Shown: positions 47,367-58,207 of the stretch, one piece after another
Layout: the number at the start of each line of letters is the position of its first letter
Numbering within the stretch: the first letter of the stretch is position 1
Assembly (NCBI GenBank): GCA_902586195.1
Contig: CACIGF010000001.1
Span: 62,001-126,000, forward strand
Source: an uncultured beta proteobacterium
Lineage (GTDB): Bacteria; Pseudomonadota; Gammaproteobacteria; Burkholderiales; Burkholderiaceae_A
Direction: 5' to 3'
DNA: 64,000 bases
Program-made: the position numbers and the translations under genes
The notes under the pieces: generated by a model
Told to the model about the DNA's origin: nothing
The model's database searches: none
The model's input: only the letters and a program-made list of their open reading frames with translations

Positions 47367-48317
47367 TTATTTTTTTAGTTTTATTTGATACTGCTTTCTT
47401 CCGCTAGGTTCATGATAAATTCGGATGAGTAGCTCGCCTAGTAAACCCACCGCTAACAACTGGGTACCCAACAAGGTCAGCAGTAAGCCTAGTGTTAACA
47501 AGGGACGCGTTCCGATTTCGCTACCGAAAATAATTTTTTCAAAGAACAACCACAAAAAGATTAGCAAGCCTGCGCTTAACATTGTAAGTCCGATACCACC
47601 AAACGCATGGATTGGTCTATGCATGTATCGTCTTGAAAACTGGATCCAGATAAGGTCCAAAATTACCCTTAACGTTCTGTCGATCCCGTATTTAGACTTT
47701 CCAGTTATCCTAGGATGATGCTTTACGGGAATTTCAATTATTTTAGCTCCAACTTCTGCAGCTATGGCTGGTATAAAACGATGCATTTCTCCGTACAACC
47801 TAAATTTTGAGACCAGTTCCCTCCTGTATCCCTTGAGCGAACAACCATAGTCCCTTAACTTTATTCCAGTTGTATAGGAAATTAAATAATTTGCAAACAT
47901 CGATGGTAGTTTTCTGTTTAATGTCGAATCCTGGCGATCTTTTCTCCAACCTGCGACAAGGTCTATTTCATTATTATCTTTCAATATATCTATAATTTTT
48001 GGTATATCAGCAGGATCATTTTGCAAATCTCCATCCATTGTTATCAGTACATCACCCGAACAGTAATCAAATCCAGCTTGCAGCGCAGTGGATTGTCCAT
48101 AGTTTCGCGCTAAACTCACAACATGTAAATTTTGGTTTGTAAGCTGTATTTCTTTTAATGTCGCTCCTGTACCGTCTGTGGAACCATCGTCAACGATAAT
48201 AATTTCGTACTCAAAATTTAACCCTAAATTTCTTAAATTCTGAGTATTCTCCACGAGTTTCTCGATGGCATCCACTTCATTAAATACGGGAATAATAATA
48301 GATACTAGCTTAATCAT
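47367..48317 (-). CDS. Family 2 glycosyltransferase, polyprenyl-phosphate sugar synthase type (DPM/ArnC/RgtE-like)
   Basis: VSIIIPVFNEVDAIEKLV; IIIVDDGSTDGT; ITMDGDLQNDPADIPKI; two C-terminal TM segments. Confidence 0.88.
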   Translation of the reverse strand: MIKLVSIIIPVFNEVDAIEKLVENTQNLRNLGLNFEYEIIIVDDGSTDGTGATLKEIQLTNQNLHVVSLARNYGQSTALQAGFDYCSGDVLITMDGDLQNDPADIPKIIDILKDNNEIDLVAGWRKDRQDSTLNRKLPSMFANYLISYTTGIKLRDYGCSLKGYRRELVSKFRLYGEMHRFIPAIAAEVGAKIIEIPVKHHPRITGKSKYGIDRTLRVILDLIWIQFSRRYMHRPIHAFGGIGLTMLSAGLLIFLWLFFEKIIFGSEIGTRPLLTLGLLLTLLGTQLLAVGLLGELLIRIYHEPSGRKQYQIKLKK

Positions 48318-48323
48318 ACATTA

Positions 48324-49886
48324 TTAAACCATATCCTCTTTATCAACCCAAACAAGCAGTACCTTTTTATTTGTTTTTCCTTGTATTAGTAAATTACCTG
48401 TATTTTTGGCGGTTGCGATTTCCACTGTACTATACTGCTCTCTCAGTCTCTTCATGGTTTTCTGCAATGTATCTTTGTTATTGTCAATCAATAGGATGAA
48501 AAGAAGTCGTTCTTTTTTTTCTATTTTGGACAAGGGGTATTTAAGATCCCAATGATTATAAACCCCTTTAGTATTAATCGACCTAATTTTATGACCAGGA
48601 AGATATAACGATAAAGTTGCAAGTAAACCGCGGTCATTACTTACAATAATTCTTCCTTCCTTGTAATTAATATCTCTTACTACATTAGCGATTGTTTTAT
48701 ATCCTTCGACCTGAAGAAAAGGGTTAGTCGTCACTAAACCGTTAGCACTTAAATTACCTAATATTCTTGGGCCATTTAGGAATAAAAGTAAAAACAGAAG
48801 GTTTATCACGACAGTTATTTGAACAGCAAGTTTCATTAATTTTGTTTGGGCAGATTTTTTCTGCTCTTTTACGACCAGGGTAGAAAAATAGATTACGATT
48901 GGTATCGAAATTGGCGATGCCCAATTAATCTCGGTTTCACTAATTAAACTCAAAATGGACATCGTTATAAAAATTGGCAGACTAAAAACAGCAGAAATAA
49001 CCCACACCTCTTTTAAGTTACAGTGACATTCCTTAAGATTTATTAACTTTTGTTTAGTATGGAATAAATGCCAATTTTTTCTTAGTGAAACCAAAAAAAC
49101 GAAGAGGATGATAGGACTGAATATAATTAATTGACCAATAAAAAATTCTATTAGTGGACCAATTTGTACTTCTGTGCCTTTATCGAGAGAGGTCATTTCT
49201 ACGTGATGCTTTAATGCTGGGAATTCGTGGGTTATATTCCATATGACATTTGGACAAAAAATCAACAAGGAGATGCTAGTTGCTGTAATAATTTGCAACC
49301 AACTAAACTGATTCAATTTTAGAAGTAAAAAAAGTGCAGATATGCAAAAAAATATCATTGAATACTTTGTGAGAAGACCAAATCCAACCCCTATTGCACA
49401 ACACAAGAGCCAAAAAAAAGATCCATTTCTGAGAGTCATAACAAAGAAAAAAGTTGATGTAGACCAAAGTAACAATAACCATGCGTCAGTTGTTGCGAAC
49501 TGACTGTAAAAAGTTGATAAAGGTAGGGTTAAAAATAAAAATGCTGACAAGTAAGCGGCCTTAACATTATTTGTTAATCTAAAGGTACTAAGCCCACAAA
49601 AGATTGATGATAAGAAAAATGCAATGGGTTGTAATGATCTGTAGCATTGGTAACTTTCGCCACAAGCTTGATTCATAGGACTAAGCACCCAAGCAATGAA
49701 AGGTGGTTTTGAAAAATAACCCGTTTCTAAATTTTTAGACCAGAATATATATTGAGCTTCGTCTATCGCTAAATCAATATTCCCAAGTAACGATGGGCTA
49801 AAGATCGCATAGAGTTTGGCAAAGAGTATCGAGAAAAATAAAATACAAATGATAAAGAAAAACGTCTTATTATTTTTTGTCAGCAT
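48324..49886 (-). CDS. GT39 (ArnT/PMT/RgtA-D-like) polyprenyl-phosphate-dependent membrane glycosyltransferase
   Basis: Multi-TM; IDLAIDEAQYIFWSKNLETGYFSKPPFIAWV, FATTDAWLLLLWS motifs of GT39. Confidence 0.82.
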   Translation of the reverse strand: MLTKNNKTFFFIICILFFSILFAKLYAIFSPSLLGNIDLAIDEAQYIFWSKNLETGYFSKPPFIAWVLSPMNQACGESYQCYRSLQPIAFFLSSIFCGLSTFRLTNNVKAAYLSAFLFLTLPLSTFYSQFATTDAWLLLLWSTSTFFFVMTLRNGSFFWLLCCAIGVGFGLLTKYSMIFFCISALFLLLKLNQFSWLQIITATSISLLIFCPNVIWNITHEFPALKHHVEMTSLDKGTEVQIGPLIEFFIGQLIIFSPIILFVFLVSLRKNWHLFHTKQKLINLKECHCNLKEVWVISAVFSLPIFITMSILSLISETEINWASPISIPIVIYFSTLVVKEQKKSAQTKLMKLAVQITVVINLLFLLLFLNGPRILGNLSANGLVTTNPFLQVEGYKTIANVVRDINYKEGRIIVSNDRGLLATLSLYLPGHKIRSINTKGVYNHWDLKYPLSKIEKKERLLFILLIDNNKDTLQKTMKRLREQYSTVEIATAKNTGNLLIQGKTNKKVLLVWVDKEDMV

Positions 49887-49929
49887 AACTTCTAGTAATA
49901 TAAGAAAACAAAACTACAGCATCAAAATT

Positions 49930-52900
49930 ATGAGTAAAAACAAATATGTTCATTTGCGTATGCAATCAGAGTACTCTGTCAATAATAGTACGATTAGGTT
50001 ACCAGATGTAGTTCGCAGTGCGGTATTTGATCAGCAGTCTGCTTTAGGCTTGACAGATCTAGGAAACACATTTGCTTATATAAAGTTCTATCAACTAGCG
50101 AGAGACAGCGGAATTAAACCGGTTTTGGGTATTGAACTGCGTCTTCGAATGGATTCTAAGGCGTTAGAAACTCCTCGAGTAATTTTGCTGTGTAAAAATC
50201 GATTAGGTTACAAAAAGCTTTGCAGAATAGTGTCACGTGGATGGCTTGACTATGATCAGTTATGGCAACAAGGGACAATTAGTCTTGACTGGTTTTTAGA
50301 AGATGATCCTCTATTAGGAGGGAGAATGTCGGATGATTTGATATGTTTATCAGGGGGAATATTTGGTGAGTTGGGTTTGAATAGTTTAAAAACAGAAGTA
50401 ACAGAAAAAAAAGTACTGGATAAAACACAAGAATATCTAAAAATTTTTGGAGACAACTTTTACTTAGAGACTCAAAAAGCTGGATTTTTACATGAGGATA
50501 TTTTTTTTAAAAAGACGTTGTATATTGCTGACAAACTTAGCATTCCGATTGTTGCGACGCATCCAATTCAATTTTTAGAAAAAGCTGAGTTTTCAGCTCA
50601 TCAAGCCCGTGTAGCAATATCAGAGGGAGAAACACTGACATCGCTCAAAACGAGTACTAACTATACATCTGAGCAATATTTTTTAAGTCAAGATGAAATG
50701 GTGATGAGATTTAAAGATTTTCCAGGGGCATTAGAAAATACGTTAGAAATAGTAAAGCGTTGCAATTTAGAGTTTGAGTTTGGCAACGTTCAATTACCAA
50801 AATTTTCTATTGGGGGCAGTACTTCCATGGCTGAGTATCTCAAGGAAAAAGCTTTTGAAGGCCTAAAGCAAAGACTACCACCTGAAGTCTTTTCTGTTGA
50901 AAAGAAACAAAAATACGAGAGTAGACTAATTTTAGAATGTGATGTTATTTCGAAGATGGGGTTTTCTAGTTATTTTCTAATCGTTGCGGATTTTGTGAAT
51001 TGGGCAAAAAATAATGATGTACCTGTTGGCCCCGGGAGAGGTTCCGGAGCTGGTTCTCTTGTAGCTTATTGCTTAAATATTACCGATGTAGATCCTATTA
51101 AGTTTTCTCTCTTATTTGAAAGATTTCTTAATCCAGAACGGGTTTCAATGCCTGATTTCGATATAGATTTCTGTCAAGAGCAAAGATACCGGGTGATCGA
51201 GTATGTAAAAAATAAATACGGGACTGAAGCTGTTAGCCAAATCATCACATTTGGGACAATGGCTTCGAGGGCCGTTATTCGGGATGCCGGACGCGTTTTA
51301 GAACTACCGTATACATTTTGTGATCAATTGTCCAAGCTCATTCCTGTAGTTCAAAACAAGCCGCTGAGTTTAAAGGACGCTAGAAATGCTGAGCCTATAC
51401 TTGCAAAAAGAGAAAAAGAAGAAGAAGAAGTTGCTAATTTATTGCGACTTGCTGAGCCTTTAGAAGACCTCGTTCGAAATGTTGGCATGCATGCAGGGGG
51501 TGTTTTGATAGCACCAGGGGAATTGACTGATTTTTGCCCTCTATACAAAGCTCCAGGGACTGATGGAGAGGAGGGGGTTATTTCAATGTTCGACAAAGAT
51601 GATATTGAACAGCTTGGGTTAGTAAAGTTTGACTTCCTGGGATTGAGGAATTTAACGATTTTAGATACGGCAGTAAGAGAGATTAATAAACTTTACCCTA
51701 GTAAATGTTTAAAACTGGAAGATCTGAACGAATTCAATGATTCCAAAACATATGAATTATTAAAATCTGCAAATACGACAGCTGTGTTTCAGTTGGAGTC
51801 TGAGGGAATGAAAAAATATTTGTTAAAGCTACAACCTGACTGTTTTGAAGACATAATTGCTATGTTAGCTCTGTACAGACCAGGTCCCTTAAACTCCGGC
51901 ATGGTGGATGATTTCATAAAAAGGAAACAGGGTATACAAAAGATCGATTATTTTCATGATGATCTTAAGGAGTGTTTATCCCCCACTTATGGTGTGATAG
52001 TTTATCAAGAGCAGGTCATGCAAATTGCCCAGATAATAGCTGGTTATAGTTTAGGTAATGCTGATATATTACGACGAGCAATGGGCAAGAAAAAAGTGGA
52101 GGAGATGTCCAGGCAGCGAAAAATTTTTATCGAAGGGGCTACCTCTAGAGGATATTCAACAAATCTTGCAGTTAGGCTTTTCGATTTGATGGAAAAATTT
52201 GCAGAGTACGGGTTCAATAAAAGTCATACTGCTGCCTACGCTTTCATCACATATCAAACTGCATGGTTGAAGTCACATCATCCAGCAGCGTTCTATTCTT
52301 CAACTCTCACTTCTGATATACACGATACCGATCGTATTGCTCTTTTGATTCAAGATTGCAAGAAAAATGGTGTTGAAGTTTTGGGCCCGAGCATAAATTA
52401 TTCCATGTACTCATTTACAACGATTTTAAGAGAAGATGAGGCGATGGTTCGCTTTGGTTTAGGTGGGATAAAAGGAGTTGGAGAGTCAATCATTAAAATG
52501 ATTATAGATGCAAGGCGACAAGGTCTTTTTAAGAACCTGTTGGATTTCTGCTCTCGGGTAGACCGAAGATTTATTAACAAGAAATCCTTCGAGGCTTTAA
52601 TTTGCTCTGGTTCTATGGATGATCTTCATCATCTTAGAAGTAAGGGGAGAAGTGAAATGCTAGCAACCTATGAATCGTTTCTTTTACTTACTGAACAAAC
52701 CGAATTAGCTAAAGACCAGGGCAGTTTGTTCGGAGAGGTTCCCTCAGAGAAAGATATAGACAGACCTGATCGAGAGATAAAAACATGGACAGCTAGAAAA
52801 CAGATCCAGGCGGAAAAGCAAGCCTTAGGTTTCCCATTTTCCCGTTCGTTTTTTAATTTGGTAGACAAAGAAGTATGTAAATACTTGAAAAAGAATCTGA

Positions 52901-53448
52901 GTGATTTAAGGGTTTCTAGCGAACCCTATTGGATTCACGGTATCTTAACGAAAATAAAAAAACAGATAACAAGAAGAGGCTCGATTCATATTTTGGAGTT
53001 ATCCGATGATACATCGAGCATCGAGATTTCAATCCAAGCGGATTATTTCGAAGAAGTAAAGCCCAAATTAAAGTTGGACGAATATTTTCAAATTTTAGTA
53101 CGGGTACGTGAGGATGAGTATTCCGGAGGTACGAAGCTCAACGTTAAGGAGGTTTTAGACGCTATTTCTGTTCGAGAACGAAATTTGAAATTCATAAAAA
53201 TTAATATTCCCCCTAACCTTCTCGAACTAAATTCACTCGATAATTGTTTAAATACTATTTCAGATTTTTTTACAGCTGATAATCAACATAGCGGTGTCCC
53301 GGTAATTCTTGGGATACTTTTAGAAGGAGTTCGTTGTGATTTCTCGATGGGGAAAAAATGGCGCCTTTTTCCGTCAGAAAATATAATTGAACAAATTAGA
53401 GAGTCTTTTGGAGAAGATTCAATAGAATTTCATATCAAAGGGGAATAA
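49930..53448 (+). CDS. dnaE: DNA polymerase III subunit alpha (ATG 49930 preferred; ORF opens at 49816)
   Basis: PHP domain HLRMQSEYSV; PVGPGRGSGAGSLVAYCLNITDVDPI; FERFLNPERVSMPDFDIDFCQ; YQEQVMQIAQIIAGYSLGNADILRRAMGKK. Confidence 0.96.
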   Translation: MSKNKYVHLRMQSEYSVNNSTIRLPDVVRSAVFDQQSALGLTDLGNTFAYIKFYQLARDSGIKPVLGIELRLRMDSKALETPRVILLCKNRLGYKKLCRIVSRGWLDYDQLWQQGTISLDWFLEDDPLLGGRMSDDLICLSGGIFGELGLNSLKTEVTEKKVLDKTQEYLKIFGDNFYLETQKAGFLHEDIFFKKTLYIADKLSIPIVATHPIQFLEKAEFSAHQARVAISEGETLTSLKTSTNYTSEQYFLSQDEMVMRFKDFPGALENTLEIVKRCNLEFEFGNVQLPKFSIGGSTSMAEYLKEKAFEGLKQRLPPEVFSVEKKQKYESRLILECDVISKMGFSSYFLIVADFVNWAKNNDVPVGPGRGSGAGSLVAYCLNITDVDPIKFSLLFERFLNPERVSMPDFDIDFCQEQRYRVIEYVKNKYGTEAVSQIITFGTMASRAVIRDAGRVLELPYTFCDQLSKLIPVVQNKPLSLKDARNAEPILAKREKEEEEVANLLRLAEPLEDLVRNVGMHAGGVLIAPGELTDFCPLYKAPGTDGEEGVISMFDKDDIEQLGLVKFDFLGLRNLTILDTAVREINKLYPSKCLKLEDLNEFNDSKTYELLKSANTTAVFQLESEGMKKYLLKLQPDCFEDIIAMLALYRPGPLNSGMVDDFIKRKQGIQKIDYFHDDLKECLSPTYGVIVYQEQVMQIAQIIAGYSLGNADILRRAMGKKKVEEMSRQRKIFIEGATSRGYSTNLAVRLFDLMEKFAEYGFNKSHTAAYAFITYQTAWLKSHHPAAFYSSTLTSDIHDTDRIALLIQDCKKNGVEVLGPSINYSMYSFTTILREDEAMVRFGLGGIKGVGESIIKMIIDARRQGLFKNLLDFCSRVDRRFINKKSFEALICSGSMDDLHHLRSKGRSEMLATYESFLLLTEQTELAKDQGSLFGEVPSEKDIDRPDREIKTWTARKQIQAEKQALGFPFSRSFFNLVDKEVCKYLKKNLSDLRVSSEPYWIHGILTKIKKQITRRGSIHILELSDDTSSIEISIQADYFEEVKPKLKLDEYFQILVRVREDEYSGGTKLNVKEVLDAISVRERNLKFIKINIPPNLLELNSLDNCLNTISDFFTADNQHSGVPVILGILLEGVRCDFSMGKKWRLFPSENIIEQIRESFGEDSIEFHIKGE

Positions 53449-53449
53449 T

Positions 53450-54085
53450 TTAAAGAAGATGTTTCGTGAGAAGTAGGTATGTCTCGTGTATGGGTAATCC
53501 GACTACAGAAGAATAACTGCCCGAAATTTTTTTAATGAAAATAGACGCTCTCCCCTGAATCCCATAACTTCCGGACTTATCAATTGGTTCGTCAGTTTTT
53601 GAGTATTCTATGATCCATGACCTCGGTATTTCTGAGAACCAGACTGAAGTAGTGCTATTTATTTGATAAAATATAAATGCATTATTTTTGTTAGGATTTG
53701 GAATTGACAGTACTATAGAGGTAATTACTTCATGCTGTTGATTAGATAATTGAGTTAGCATTTCGACTACATTTGACCTGGATCGAGGTTTTAAAAAAAT
53801 TTTATCTCTGAGACATACAATCGTATCTCCGCAGATGATTGGCTTAACCTCTTCAGTTGTTTTAATAAGCGCGCCAGTAGAAAATATTGCTTTATCCATA
53901 GCTACACGGGTAACATATTTTGTAGGAGTTTCCTTATTTTTGATCTCTTCTATTTCTTGCATGCCTTTTAAGTTTTTCTGGTGAAATTTGCGAACAACAA
54001 TATCGAGTTCTTTGCAAACTTGCTTGAGAAGCTGCAGTCTTCGAGGACTCTTAGATGCTAAATATAAAATTTTTTGTGCCATCAA
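53450..54085 (-). CDS. Maf-like nucleoside triphosphate pyrophosphatase
   Basis: LYLASKSPRRLQLLKQV; ICGDTIVCL; DKSGSYGIQGRASIFIKKISGSYSSVVGLPIHET. Confidence 0.92.
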   Translation of the reverse strand: MMAQKILYLASKSPRRLQLLKQVCKELDIVVRKFHQKNLKGMQEIEEIKNKETPTKYVTRVAMDKAIFSTGALIKTTEEVKPIICGDTIVCLRDKIFLKPRSRSNVVEMLTQLSNQQHEVITSIVLSIPNPNKNNAFIFYQINSTTSVWFSEIPRSWIIEYSKTDEPIDKSGSYGIQGRASIFIKKISGSYSSVVGLPIHETYLLLTKHLL

Positions 54086-54185
54086 AGTGAAAGAAAAAGT
54101 GGAAATATGTTTAGGAGAAAAGTTTTACGGGATTTTGAAGGTTACATGAAACCCTATTTTTTACACACCATAATTAATTAAAATA

Positions 54186-55271
54186 ATGCGACTAGATACT
54201 TCGGCAATTATTTTTTGCGACATAATAGACAATTATGGTGATGCAGGTTTCTGTATAAGGTTCAGCAGAGCATTGTTAGAGTATATCAAAACAGTAGCTA
54301 TATTCACTAACAAACCAAGTATTTTTTATAAAGTTATTGGTAAGAATAACTTAATTCTGATCAATGCAAATTCTGAAATACTTAGCATTTTTCAGAATAG
54401 CCGCACATCGTTTGAAATTCCTTATTCCGCAAATTATATTATTTTTGATTTGTTTGAGGCGCAAGCACCACTCGAATTTCTAATCTTCTTTAGTGATAGG
54501 TCTAATGTTCAGAGAATTGCTTTAGACTATCTAAGTACAGAGAAATGGAGTGAGCCATTACAGGGAATGCAGGCTCCTGACTCTCGAATATTGCAGACAA
54601 GTGACAAAAATCTACTCAAATTTCGACAAAGGCGCTGGTATTCTCCGGGCATTTCAAAAAAATCAGGGGGTTTGATTTGGGAAAACAGGAAATCAATTGA
54701 TTATCTAGAGCGTAAAAAAGCAAGAGAAAAAGTTTTGTCATTAAAAGAAACGAAGATTTTTGGAGAATTATCTGAGGAAGCTTTTTTCATATGTGATTTT
54801 TCTTATGAAAAGTTTCGATTTTCTTTTTTTAATAAGTTTGCAAAAGAAAGATCTTTTGTAATTTGGAGTCCTAGAGAAATTACCTTATGCCAGGCTGACT
54901 TTGATGTTATTTTGCACAGTATGGATCTCAATATTGTAAGAGGAGAGGATTCATTTGTAACCGCGCATTTTGCCGCTTCTTCGAAGTGGAAGGTTCCTTT
55001 TTTATGGCAACCTTATCTTGAACAAAATTTAAATCATAAGAAAAAGTTTTTGGAATGGAAAAATCATTTCAAACATCTCACTATTTCTAACTATTGGAAT
55101 TTAGCTGAGGCCTTGAGTTCTCGAAAATACGAGAAATATGATGAGCTTTGGCCATATTTTTTTTTAGATTGGTTAAAATTGAAGAATTATATGGCGTTAG
55201 ACTGCCTCAAAATTATAAAAAATCGCTCTTTGGTGAGGACGCTTTTAAATGTGCAGAAGACGAAGGAATAG
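54186..55271 (+). CDS. earP: EF-P arginine32 rhamnosyltransferase EarP
   Basis: IIFCDIIDNYGDAGFCIRFSRALLEY N-terminus; IVRGEDSFVTAHFAASSKWKVPFLWQPYLEQNLNHKKKFLEW; directly upstream of efp. Confidence 0.9.
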   Translation: MRLDTSAIIFCDIIDNYGDAGFCIRFSRALLEYIKTVAIFTNKPSIFYKVIGKNNLILINANSEILSIFQNSRTSFEIPYSANYIIFDLFEAQAPLEFLIFFSDRSNVQRIALDYLSTEKWSEPLQGMQAPDSRILQTSDKNLLKFRQRRWYSPGISKKSGGLIWENRKSIDYLERKKAREKVLSLKETKIFGELSEEAFFICDFSYEKFRFSFFNKFAKERSFVIWSPREITLCQADFDVILHSMDLNIVRGEDSFVTAHFAASSKWKVPFLWQPYLEQNLNHKKKFLEWKNHFKHLTISNYWNLAEALSSRKYEKYDELWPYFFLDWLKLKNYMALDCLKIIKNRSLVRTLLNVQKTKE

Positions 55272-55835
55272 GTGATGAAGACTGCTCAAGAACTACGTGT
55301 AGGAAATGTATTTATGATTGATTACCAGGCGATGGTGGTCTTAAAGTCTGAATATAACAAATCCGGTCGTAACTCTGCTGTAGTAAAGTTCAAGCTGAAA
55401 GATCTCTTGACAGGTTCAGTTTCTGAGTTTGTCTTTAAAGCTGACGATAAATTTGAAGTCTTAGTTTTAGATCGGAAAAAAGTATCTTTTTCATATTTTT
55501 CTGATCCGCTCTATGTTTTCATGGATGAGGATTATGATCAGATTGAAGTTGATAGTGATGCGATGGGTAACGCATTGAATTTTTTGGAAGAAGGGATGAC
55601 TTGTGAATTAGTGTTTTATGATGACAAAGTAATTTCTGTAGATTTGCCAACATCGATAATTCGTGAAGTTCAATATACAGAGCCAGCGGTAAAGGGAGAC
55701 ACCTCAGGTAAAGTTATGAAGTCAGCTAAGCTTAAACCGACAGGGTTTGAAATTTCTGTTCCAGCGTTTGTGGAAATCGGAGATAAAGTTGAAGTGGATA
55801 CCAGAACGAACGAATATAAAGGTAGAACAAAATAA
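55272..55835 (+). CDS. efp: Elongation factor P, Arg-type (GTG 55272 or ATG 55275 start)
   Basis: [15 protein letters not shown]...[23 protein letters not shown]; Arg32 (from ATG 55275) where Lys-type EF-P has Lys34; [22 protein letters not shown]. Confidence 0.96.
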   Translation: MMKTAQELRVGNVFMIDYQAMVVLKSEYNKSGRNSAVVKFKLKDLLTGSVSEFVFKADDKFEVLVLDRKKVSFSYFSDPLYVFMDEDYDQIEVDSDAMGNALNFLEEGMTCELVFYDDKVISVDLPTSIIREVQYTEPAVKGDTSGKVMKSAKLKPTGFEISVPAFVEIGDKVEVDTRTNEYKGRTK

Positions 55836-57298
55836 TAAACAACAGTGCAAGCATTAAAGATTTTCTTTTAAAGGCAAAAGCTATTGTAGGCCAGGATAAC
55901 TTGTTGGTAACTGGAGTTAATGAGTTTAGTGAGATTGAGCATTTTTCTATAGATTGGAGAAAGAAGTTCTATGGAAAACCTTTAGCTGTTTTGTTTCCCA
56001 AGGACGTCAACGAGGTTTCTTGTCTGATTACATTAGTAAATCGTACAGCAGGTTTATCAATTGTGCCGCAGGGAGGAAACACAGGTCTAGCCGGTGGAGC
56101 AACACCTAATAATGAAGGAAATCAATTAATAATTTCACTCAAAAGACTTAATCTTGTAAGAGCTGTCGATTTTTTTAACAGGACACTAATAGCTGAAGCT
56201 GGTTGTACTTTGATTGAGTTGCAAAAGGTAATCGAAAAAAGCAAACTTTATTTCCCGTTAGATTTTTCGTCAAGAAACTCCGCATCTTTGGGTGGACTCC
56301 TAGCAACCAATGCTGGTGGTTTATCAGTACTAAAATATGGAACAGCAAAAGATTGCTGCCTGGGTTTGGAGGTTGTGTTGCCAAATGGCGAGATTTGGAA
56401 TGGCTTAAAAACTTTACGGAAAGATAATTCAGGATATTCTTTGAAAGATTTATTTATTGGGAGTGAAGGAACTTTGGGTGTCATTACTGCCGCCTCAATG
56501 AGACTATTTAGCCCGGTTGAAGAAAAATATACTTATTTTGTGAAAACACCGAATTTGGCATCTGCAATAGAGCTATTTGGTCAAATTTGTCATAAAACAC
56601 AAGATAATATTTTGGCATTTGAGTTTATGGAGAAAAATGCAATTGATCTAGTAACGAGACATTTTCCAGAACGGGTTCCACATTTTATTAAACAAGATAC
56701 AAATTATGTTTCTTGTATTGTTGAATTTCCGGCTACGTATCAAAAAGAAGGTTGTAATATTAATTCTCTTTCTGAAGTTTTTTTGAATAAAAGAATCTGT
56801 TCATATCAAAAAAAATGTTCTGAAAAAGAAGGGAAAGAAGTTTGGTGTTTAAGAGAGTCTATTACGTTTGCATCTGCGAAAGACGGACCCCAAGTAAAAA
56901 ATGATATTTCTCTTCCGATATCAAAGATTCCAGATTTTGTAAAACACATTACTAGAAAATTCAATCAATTGTATCCGGATGGCTCTTTTATTAATTTCGG
57001 CCATATAGGCGATGGAAATTTACACTTTAATTTTGCTCCATTTTTTAACAAGGTTTTAACTAAAGGTAAAGCAGCTGAAACAGCAGATTTTTTGCAAAAT
57101 AAAGAAGAAACCATACGTGGGTTGATTAATGATGCAGTTGTATTATATGACGGCTCAATAACAGCTGAACATGGAATTGGAAGACTACGAAAATCTGAAA
57201 ATGTGCGATTAAAAAGTGATGTAGAGCTTGAGATGATGCGTAAAATAAAACATTCACTAGATCCAAAAAATATTCTAAATCCAGAGATTTTATTCTAG
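55832..57298 (+). CDS. FAD-binding oxidase (D-2-hydroxyacid / D-2-hydroxyglutarate dehydrogenase-like, GlcD family); true start uncertain
   Basis: [20 protein letters not shown] motif; [62 protein letters not shown]; supplied ORF starts at 55901 but the homologous frame is open to 55832. Confidence 0.88.
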   Translation: MINNSASIKDFLLKAKAIVGQDNLLVTGVNEFSEIEHFSIDWRKKFYGKPLAVLFPKDVNEVSCLITLVNRTAGLSIVPQGGNTGLAGGATPNNEGNQLIISLKRLNLVRAVDFFNRTLIAEAGCTLIELQKVIEKSKLYFPLDFSSRNSASLGGLLATNAGGLSVLKYGTAKDCCLGLEVVLPNGEIWNGLKTLRKDNSGYSLKDLFIGSEGTLGVITAASMRLFSPVEEKYTYFVKTPNLASAIELFGQICHKTQDNILAFEFMEKNAIDLVTRHFPERVPHFIKQDTNYVSCIVEFPATYQKEGCNINSLSEVFLNKRICSYQKKCSEKEGKEVWCLRESITFASAKDGPQVKNDISLPISKIPDFVKHITRKFNQLYPDGSFINFGHIGDGNLHFNFAPFFNKVLTKGKAAETADFLQNKEETIRGLINDAVVLYDGSITAEHGIGRLRKSENVRLKSDVELEMMRKIKHSLDPKNILNPEILF

Positions 57299-58207
57299 CA
57301 AAAATTTTATAATTTCAGCGATCTGTGTTTTCCAGTGAGTTTGTTTAAACGGGAAGGTTTTTTTAAGTGATTTGCAGCACAGCCGTGAATTCCTGGGTCT
57401 TTTCGCAGAGGTTTTAAAAGTACTTGCCGAAATAGGATTTATTGGAAGGAGTGCTTTTTCTGGGACACCTCTAATCTTTATAAAAGTTTTTAATATAAAA
57501 TCAGCCAGTTCATACCATGTTGTTTCTCCCTCAGCGCAAATATGATACAGGCCTTTTTTTGATTCGATTGATTCCAATTGCAGCAATTCGCAAAGGAAAT
57601 CTGCAATAAATTCAGCAGATGTCGGTGCGCCGTACTGATCATTAACTACACTAATTTCGGAATTAGTTTCTATTTTCTTTAGAATGGTTTTTACAAAATT
57701 GTTTCCGTACCTGGAAACCACCCAACTAGTTCTTAAGATCAAATATGATACGTCAGAAGATAAAATTATTTTCTCTCCTTCTGCCTTACTTCTTCCATAT
57801 ATATTAATTGGATTTATTTTGTCTAACGGGCGATTTGGCTCATTCCCATCTCCGTTAAAAACGTAGTCAGTGGAAAAATGAATTAGAGGTAAATCTCTAC
57901 TGTATTCTCTATTGAAATTATCAATTTCTTCACAGATATTTACTAACGCATGACTGTTTACAGCAAACGCTAAATCTTGTTCTAATTCAGCTTTTTCAAC
58001 ATTCGTGTACGCAGCTGCATTCACTATAACATCGGGCATTTCCCGAATCAGGATTGCTCGTATATTATTGGATAAATTTTTAAAATCATCAAAAGCGATT
58101 TCATCCCTTGATGGATTTAAGATCTCAAATCGATCAGAACATTTTGTCCTTATTGAAGTCCCTACCTGCCCAGTAGCACCAAATAATAATATTTTTTTCT
58201 TTAGAAT
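57290..58207 (-). CDS. rfbD: dTDP-4-dehydrorhamnose reductase (extended N-terminus, non-ATG/GTG/TTG start)
   Basis: Frame upstream of ATG 58039 gives KKKILLFGATGQVGTSIRTKCSDRFEILNPSRDEIAF (Rossmann motif); then VIVNAAAYTNVEKAE, HFSTDYVFNGDGN. Confidence 0.9.
   Translation of the reverse strand: MLKKKILLFGATGQVGTSIRTKCSDRFEILNPSRDEIAFDDFKNLSNNIRAILIREMPDVIVNAAAYTNVEKAELEQDLAFAVNSHALVNICEEIDNFNREYSRDLPLIHFSTDYVFNGDGNEPNRPLDKINPINIYGRSKAEGEKIILSSDVSYLILRTSWVVSRYGNNFVKTILKKIETNSEISVVNDQYGAPTSAEFIADFLCELLQLESIESKKGLYHICAEGETTWYELADFILKTFIKIRGVPEKALLPINPISASTFKTSAKRPRNSRLCCKSLKKTFPFKQTHWKTQIAEIIKFLLE

Noticed and set aside
57290-58039. ATG 58039 as the real rfbD start
   Set aside because: It would remove the NAD-binding GxxGQVG motif that is encoded in the same open frame upstream.
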